64,000 nucleotides of DNA from Deltaproteobacteria bacterium. Lineage in GTDB: Bacteria; Desulfobacterota; Desulfuromonadia; Geobacterales; Pseudopelobacteraceae. Positions 60,089 to 64,000 of the stretch are shown here, one piece after another. The stretch's first letter is position 1, and every line of letters starts with the position of its first letter. Under the pieces are notes generated by a model that saw only the letters and a program-made list of their open reading frames with translations, ran no database searches and was not told the DNA's origin. The translations under genes and the position numbers were made by a program. The DNA is taken from the NCBI GenBank assembly GCA_016182975.1, contig JACPFJ010000005.1, forward strand, positions 39,935 through 103,934, written 5' to 3'.

Positions 60089-60222
60089 CAGGTATACGGA
60101 GTAAAAGTCACCTATACCGGTTATCGGCTCGAAAGAGAGAAGCCACGTATATAGGTGATTCTCAGGCCACTTATATACGGCACTGTTTACCTATATAGGT
60201 GACAAGTCACTTATATACGGAT
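60089..60222. repeat. Array of CACnTATATAnG palindromic sites
   Basis: At least five related sites: TCACCTATACCGGTTA (60108), GCCACGTATATAGGTGA (60142), GCCACTTATATACGGCA (60166), TTACCTATATAGGTGAC (60187) and GTCACTTATATACGGAT (60206), with a weaker CAGGTATACGG at 60089. They alternate in orientation with 19-34-base spacing. They resemble iterons or a cluster of operators rather than CRISPR; no spacer-like unique segments of constant length occur. Confidence 0.6.
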
Positions 60223-60274
60223 ACCGGTGATTAACGAGTTGGCAGAGAATCAAACACAAAAGGGGTAACTTGAA

Positions 60275-61246
60275 ATGGCTCGACCGATTAAGATACCTGA
60301 ACAGCACCTCGAACGAGTGCGACGACTTGAGGGCATTTTAGCGACCGCAGCAGAGTCGGGCGATCTTACAAGAGCCAAAGTTGCCCTGAACGACTTAAAG
60401 CCAATTCTCGAACGATTCCACCATCACCATCGTATCCATGAGGCATATCTCAAGCTATATGAGGCTGCGCTTGAAGCGTGGGATCTTTTAACGGCAAAAC
60501 AAGGCTTTCAATTTGTTCGCCGTGAAACAAAGAAGAATACTCGCCTTTATCTTGAAGCAACTGTGCTACTGGCTGTAGCTCACCTGCGTAGTAACGATCT
60601 GTTTTCGGCGGAACCGCTCATGGCGGAGGCGTTACGGAATGAAGAAGTTATAACCTCAAAAACTCAAAGGGATATATTTCGGTGTGAAGCGATAGACAGA
60701 TTTGATCAAGAGGGTGCACTTGCTGCGATGGCCAAAATGCATCCAGAAGTTATGCATGAGGCCGAAGTTCATCATAATGCCTTGCAAGTACTGCGAAAAG
60801 GTTTAAATGAAGAAGATATCCAAGAGGTGCTAGGCTCACAAGTACCACAGCAAGTCAAAGACTTTATCCTTAAGGTTGACATGCTCTCCCGCAAGTTACT
60901 CCCTCATGAAACAAAGCTTCTTCTTCCTTGCTCTGCGGATGTTGTGAAAAATCGCAATATTGCCCAAATAATCTTTTTAGGAGTTAAGAGGAAGTTATAT
61001 AAATGTGTCTGCGATGAAGATTCAGAGACATATAAGGCTTGGATACGTGGAGGATTAAACACGATCTGTAGTGAAGGTTATGTGGCGAGTTCGGTAGTGG
61101 CAGTGCTGGCAGATTTAAAAATATTCATTCCGGCTGTTTCTGTGGGGTTGACTGCTCTCCTGATGCAAAAAGGGATCACCAACTTTTGTGCAGCAAACAA
61201 ACCCAAACGACTAATGGACCTTAGAAGGAAAGGCGCAGGCAGATAG
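60275..61246 (+). CDS. Helical hypothetical protein with C-terminal hydrophobic segment
   Basis: A 323-residue protein of low GC. Residues 1-130 form TPR-like helix pairs (LEGILATAAESGDLTRAKVALNDL, AALEAWDLLTAKQGFQFVRR, LRSNDLFSAEPLMAEAL). Residues ~265-300 contain ASSVVAVLADLKIFIPAVSVGLTALLM, a likely membrane or buried hydrophobic hairpin. No catalytic motif seen. AGGGGTAA precedes the ATG. It is the first gene of the AT-richer tail, followed by an attC-like site. I recall similar proteins in defence or restriction neighbourhoods, but not a function. Confidence 0.55.
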   Translation: MARPIKIPEQHLERVRRLEGILATAAESGDLTRAKVALNDLKPILERFHHHHRIHEAYLKLYEAALEAWDLLTAKQGFQFVRRETKKNTRLYLEATVLLAVAHLRSNDLFSAEPLMAEALRNEEVITSKTQRDIFRCEAIDRFDQEGALAAMAKMHPEVMHEAEVHHNALQVLRKGLNEEDIQEVLGSQVPQQVKDFILKVDMLSRKLLPHETKLLLPCSADVVKNRNIAQIIFLGVKRKLYKCVCDEDSETYKAWIRGGLNTICSEGYVASSVVAVLADLKIFIPAVSVGLTALLMQKGITNFCAANKPKRLMDLRRKGAGR

Positions 61247-61286
61247 AAGAGGCGGTAGTGCCAGGCATTAGTATATTAGCAAGAAA

Positions 61287-61340
61287 TGCCAACCAGGCAG
61301 AAGCAGCGGCCTTCGCCGCTGTTCTCCCGAGCCGTTGAGC
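61287..61340 (+). other. attC-like site 1
   Basis: TGCCAAC (61287-61293) at the left and GTTGAGC (61334-61340) at the right give the RYYYAAC / GTTRRRY layout. Between them AGAA-G-CAGCGGC pairs with GCCGCTG-TTCT, leaving a single unpaired G (61303), around a CTTC loop. Total 54 bases. One extrahelical base, a short length and a location just after a stop codon are attC traits of integron cassettes. The outer arm pairs over only four bases, so this is a candidate. Confidence 0.45.
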
Positions 61341-61359
61341 AAGACGAGGAATATGAAAT

Positions 61360-62052
61360 ATGAAATTTGAATTGGTAGATAGTCTCAGGGGGGCACCGGA
61401 CGAAACATTGCTGGAGGACTTGCGTCGCAGTGCCAAAGCAATAGGGAGGGACACAATCACTATTGCTGAATACGGGGAAGTTGGCAAAGCTCATCCGTGT
61501 ACTATTCAGCGAAGATTTGGATCGTGGCCTAAAGCGTTAGAACTTGCAGGGCTACAGCCCAGCAGATCCAAAATTGGAATTTCTGATGAAGAACTCTTCG
61601 AGAACATCAAGTCCCTATGGATAAGCGTCGGACGCCAACCCAGATACTCGGAGGTGAAAACGCCGTTATCCCTATTCTCGGCCGGCACATATGAGAAGAG
61701 ATTTGGTTCATGGTCTAAAGCTCTTCGCGAGTTTGTTGAATGGGTCAACGCTGACTCACCAAATCAATCCACAAACACAGATGAAGAACTTGATGTCGCT
61801 CGCACAACTTACAACGATTCAACGAAGCGCCGCAGTCGGCGCGAAATATCAGATCGCCAAAGGTTCCGAATCCTAGTAAGGGATGGCTTCAGGTGCAAGG
61901 CTTGCGGTGCGAGTCCATTAAACCTACCTGGAACTGAATTGCATGTCGATCATATTTTGCCTTGGTCAAAAGGTGGTGAAACTATAGATGAAAACCTCGA
62001 AACCAAGTGTAAGCAATGCAATTTAGGCAAGGGAAACGCATTCATTTCCTAA
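61360..62052 (+). CDS. HNH endonuclease with homing-endonuclease-associated repeats
   Basis: A 230-residue protein. Two repeats of the HNHE type (YGEVGKAHPCTIQRRFGSWPKALELAGL near residues 38-65 and FSAGTYEKRFGSWSKALREFV near 106-126) are DNA-binding modules. The C-terminal HNH domain reads VRDGFRCKACGASP, LHVDHILPWSKGGETIDENLETKCKQCNLGKG, with both zinc knuckles. Such proteins cut DNA in mobile elements or defence. GAGGA lies ten bases before ATG 61360. The next gene follows within 25 bases, likely the same transcript. Confidence 0.85.
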   Translation: MKFELVDSLRGAPDETLLEDLRRSAKAIGRDTITIAEYGEVGKAHPCTIQRRFGSWPKALELAGLQPSRSKIGISDEELFENIKSLWISVGRQPRYSEVKTPLSLFSAGTYEKRFGSWSKALREFVEWVNADSPNQSTNTDEELDVARTTYNDSTKRRSRREISDRQRFRILVRDGFRCKACGASPLNLPGTELHVDHILPWSKGGETIDENLETKCKQCNLGKGNAFIS

Positions 62053-62077
62053 CCCTCCATAGATTAGAGAGGATGAA

Positions 62078-62713
62078 ATGGCATACACAGAAAGTGATTG
62101 GTCGCTTCGTGGAACATCAAGAATGGATTACGGAAGTCAGATTACGCACCTTACTCGCTCAGCAACCCAAGGTGGTCAAGAATTTACGGCATTAGACATT
62201 GTCATAAAAATGTTAAGAGAGAGAAGGATCATCGGAAGTACAACTGCCTCGGGGTTTATTATTGGTGACCAGCCTGCTGTTTGCTTTCAGGATGCGCCAC
62301 CGTATTCAATATGCGAAAACATAGATTTTGAATGGAAGCTAAAAAAAGAGAAGAAATTAGACAAATTTCGTTATGAGGCATGTGGCCTCATGTTTCAAAA
62401 GCCCTACATATATCGAAAAGGGGGCCGTCCAGTTATTTATGAAAAAAAAGAAATAGCTACAAGAATGCTTCCACGCGAAGAATGGTGGCGAATTGTGAAT
62501 TTTGATCTATCCGATCCTAAAAAATTCATTGACTGGACTCACGAGCGCGAATGGCGTATTCCAGGCGATTTTGAGTTTGAGATAGACAAGGCAACGGTTG
62601 TCGTTATGAACGCTGAACAGTTTAAGTTATTCCACACAATATCTGCTCAGGGAGGTGAAGATGTTGCAAAAATGGTCAGCTGCATTCTCCCGTTAGGAAC
62701 AATATTCGTTTAA
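62078..62713 (+). CDS. AbiGi-like protein (possible phage defence)
   Basis: A 211-residue protein with GSQITHLTRSATQGGQEFTALD, LRERRIIGSTTASGFIIGDQPAVCFQDAPPYSI, RRGxPVIYEKKE and EWWRIVNFDLSDPKKFIDWTHEREWRIPGDF. The early GSTTxxGFIxGxxxAVCFQDAP and late WTHEREWR blocks resemble AbiGi, the antitoxin or partner protein of abortive infection systems, and ADP-ribosyltransferase-like folds. This is from memory and only moderate. AGAGAGGA precedes the ATG. Probably co-transcribed with the HNH gene. An attC-like site follows. Confidence 0.5.
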   Translation: MAYTESDWSLRGTSRMDYGSQITHLTRSATQGGQEFTALDIVIKMLRERRIIGSTTASGFIIGDQPAVCFQDAPPYSICENIDFEWKLKKEKKLDKFRYEACGLMFQKPYIYRKGGRPVIYEKKEIATRMLPREEWWRIVNFDLSDPKKFIDWTHEREWRIPGDFEFEIDKATVVVMNAEQFKLFHTISAQGGEDVAKMVSCILPLGTIFV

Positions 62714-62716
62714 GGC

Positions 62717-62780
62717 GGCCCAACACGCGGTTAGAACACGCCTCCCTTCGGTCGCGGTTCAACCGCGGCCCCGTTGAAGC
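62717..62780 (+). other. attC-like site 2
   Basis: GGCCCAAC (62717-62724) and GTTGAAGC (62773-62780) bound a stem CGCGGTT-A-GAAC with GTTC-AACCGCG, again with one unpaired purine (A62733). The loop is 19 bases. It starts four bases after the stop of the AbiGi-like gene and ends eight bases before the next start, the position expected for a cassette junction. Right core GTTGAAG departs from GTTRRRY in its last base. Confidence 0.45.
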
Positions 62781-62792
62781 AGGAAAAATGAA

Positions 62793-63608
62793 ATGAGTAT
62801 AAAACCAACTAATCCTTCATTCACTTTTGCAGCTTGTCGTGATCTTAAGCGCTTCATTGGGCGAGCAACTGCAACCGTCGCCGCTAATGAGGTGGCTCTA
62901 CGACATACCGCAGAATATATTTGTAAGCAAACCGAGTCTGATCCGTGGTCTGTGCTTGCCCAGGAATTTGGGATTCGGGTAAACGGCATTCAGACAAATG
63001 AGGTAAGATCAGTCTCAGCAAAATTGCATATCGTAAGCATTTATGCTGGCTTCGACCGTTTTGTTAAGGTCTTACACCGAGAGTGGTTTGAATTATCAGG
63101 GAGTGAATGGAGGAAGAACGATTCGGATGGCCCTTTTGATGAGCTTATCCGAAATGCGCCAGGCGGTGTCATGAGTTTTATTAGGGAAGTTGATGAATCC
63201 ATAAGAATAGGAATCGACCATTATCGACTGGTGCGAAATGCCGTAGCTCATCCTTCGGAGGACAACGAGCAAGCCTCAGATGCATATTACGACAAAAACG
63301 TTGTCAAGCTCAGAGAGCTTGGCGAGATGTACAAGATGACTAGTGCGCCTCACCCTCGCAAACATATAGATTTCCATGATGCGAAGTTATTGGCACAAAT
63401 TTCTATCGACGTGACAAAACAAATCTCAAGTGCCTTTGATCCTGGTGATGAGGCATTGGGTGCTTGCGTACCTGCAAAGCTGCGATCTCGAATTGACGGA
63501 GGGAGTTCCAGACGGCACAACCGTATCAGTTGTTTCTTACGAACAAAATACGGACTTTCGCTTGAACGCGCTGAAAAAATAGCCAGCGCGATCGAAATGG
63601 CTCACTAG
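62793..63608 (+). CDS. HEPN-domain protein
   Basis: A 271-residue protein whose central part reads IRIGIDHYRLVRNAVAHPSEDN. RNAVAH fits the R-x4-H catalytic motif of HEPN RNases, and the preceding helix pair (YAGFDRFVKVLHREWFEL) fits the MAE_28990-like HEPN layout. HEPN nucleases act in toxin-antitoxin and abortive-infection defence. The C-terminal ~60 residues (SSRRHNRISCFLRTKYGLSLERAEKIASAIEMAH) look like a small helical DNA- or RNA-binding end. Its last ten bases overlap the tRNA-like gene. Low-GC like its neighbours. Confidence 0.65.
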   Translation: MSIKPTNPSFTFAACRDLKRFIGRATATVAANEVALRHTAEYICKQTESDPWSVLAQEFGIRVNGIQTNEVRSVSAKLHIVSIYAGFDRFVKVLHREWFELSGSEWRKNDSDGPFDELIRNAPGGVMSFIREVDESIRIGIDHYRLVRNAVAHPSEDNEQASDAYYDKNVVKLRELGEMYKMTSAPHPRKHIDFHDAKLLAQISIDVTKQISSAFDPGDEALGACVPAKLRSRIDGGSSRRHNRISCFLRTKYGLSLERAEKIASAIEMAH

Positions 63609-63705
63609 CTTAAAAGGTAAAGCGCCCCCCTTCAGGAGCTCCCGAGGGAGCCTTCGGGAGTTGCTGAAGGGGGAAATCCTAGTTCAAGTCTGGGGTGAGC
63701 CACCA
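63599..63705 (+). tRNA. tRNA-like gene with a 49-base anticodon arm
   Basis: Acceptor GGCTCAC (63599-63605) pairs perfectly with GTGAGCC (63695-63701), then A and CCA. T8 and A9 are present. D-arm GCTT/AAGC has loop AAAAGGTA with A14, G18, G19 and A21. T-arm CCTAG, TTCAAGT, CTGGG has G53, T54, T55, C56, A58 and C61. The variable loop is four bases (AAAT). Only the anticodon arm is abnormal: CCCCCTTCAG (63626-63635) pairs with CTGAAGGGGG (63664-63673), then a 3x3 internal loop, then CTCCCGA/TCGGGAG. If 32 bases (63635-63666) were absent, the loop would read CTTCAAA with anticodon TCA. So either an intron-like insertion or a tRNA-derived non-decoding RNA. It overlaps the HEPN gene stop. Confidence 0.6.
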
Positions 63706-63744
63706 CTTCATCAAGTCACCGATCTGAAAGGCGAGGAGGATTGA

Positions 63745-63894
63745 GTGCAAGAACTACTGAAATCAAAGGAGGTAATTGTTTCCTTAATTGCAGCATTTGC
63801 CGCTGTTATTGCGGCAATTGTTGCTGCTACTGCCACGATCATCGGCCCTTTCTTGGCAACTGTGATTTTTCACGACCATTCCCCCACTTTTTGA
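63745..63894 (+). CDS. Small membrane protein, end altered by an insertion sequence
   Basis: GTG 63745 follows GAGGAGGA (63733-63740). The 49-residue product begins MQELLKSKEVIVSLIAAFAAVIAAIVAATATIIGPFLATV, one or two hydrophobic helices. The last residues, FHDHSPTF, are encoded by the insertion-sequence end, so the original protein was probably longer. Holin-like or small toxin are possible; nothing decides it. It is directly downstream of the tRNA-like gene. Confidence 0.45.
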   Translation: MQELLKSKEVIVSLIAAFAAVIAAIVAATATIIGPFLATVIFHDHSPTF

Positions 63895-64000
63895 CCTAAT
63901 TTTTCAGGAGCATTCCCCCACCCCTTTTTCAAGAGCATTCCCCCACCCTGGCAGGATTATTCACCCGGCGCTCTGTACAACCTGTAGCATCGTTCCTTCA
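63862..64000 (+). mobile_element. End of an IS21-like insertion sequence (continues past the window)
   Basis: Starting around 63862, ATTCCCCCAC recurs within GACCATTCCCCCAC (63874-63887), GAGCATTCCCCCAC (63908-63921) and GAGCATTCCCCCAC (63933-63946). Multiple short terminal repeats at an end are typical of IS21-family elements. No transposase is inside the window. The boundary is approximate. Confidence 0.5.

Noticed and set aside
60089..60222. Possible CRISPR array
   Set aside because: Repeats are short palindromes with uneven spacing and alternate orientation; no constant spacer length and no cas genes.
63599..63705. Selenocysteine tRNA
   Set aside because: The TCA reading appears only after removing 32 bases, the acceptor has seven pairs and the variable arm is short, unlike bacterial tRNA-Sec.

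Overview
The window is a stretch of GC-rich bacterial chromosome. Gene content and style suggest a Desulfuromonadales/Geobacteraceae-like deltaproteobacterium. The pointers are an anaerobic-type cobalamin set (cbiX, cbiC, cbiD), a TrpB2-type tryptophan synthase beset by its own trpFB, paired DUF507 genes, small periplasmic c-type cytochromes, and many short text-like intergenic repeats. This assignment is inference from content, not a database match.

Layout. 1-14.8 kb is an oxygen-respiration block: cydD (frameshifted, cut by the window edge), cydC, cydAB, then a copper/heme-oxidase maturation set (YtkA-like, SafE-like, ccoI, ccoS), cbb3 oxidase (ccoN, a ccoO with an extra heme domain, ccoQ, a monoheme ccoP), ccoG and ccoH. 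15-23.3 kb holds a lipoprotein transglycosylase, a chemoreceptor and trpA-accD-folC-lptD. 23.3-25 kb is a small accessory patch: a PIN/antitoxin pair between repeats, and a gene remnant. 25-32.5 kb carries a large lytic transglycosylase, a DUF815 ATPase, two DUF507 genes, a cytochrome c, hemW, a Cys-rich secreted protein and a chimaeric broken gene. 32.6-41.4 kb has nuoE, a damaged hybrid histidine kinase on the other strand, nuoF, nuoG, cbiX, cbiC, an AEC transporter and a repeat-invaded cbiD. 41.5-48.1 kb is ribH-nusB-hom-trpB2-trpF-trpB and pta. 48.3-54 kb has queC, an OB-fold protein, a methyltransferase and mutS.

From 54 kb on the window is increasingly accessory: a MITE-like element, a thioesterase, a CBS protein, an HxlR regulator with divergent Fe-S and flavin oxidoreductases, and an AAA/DUF4143 ATPase whose end is a diverged copy of the mutS 3' end. 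After about 60.2 kb the base composition becomes clearly AT-richer. There, defence-like genes (HNH nuclease with repeat domains, AbiGi-like protein, HEPN protein) are separated by attC-like hairpins, followed by a tRNA-like gene with an abnormally long anticodon arm and then the end of a probable IS21-type insertion sequence.

Most striking: (i) the tRNA-like gene at 63599-63705; (ii) the cassette-like defence region; (iii) a pair of similar structured 5' leaders at about 5.8 kb and 14.95 kb; (iv) three intergenic-type repeats inserted in frame into cbiD; and (v) several genes broken by frameshift or short out-of-frame deletion (cydD, the 31.5-kb chimaera, the histidine kinase receiver domain).
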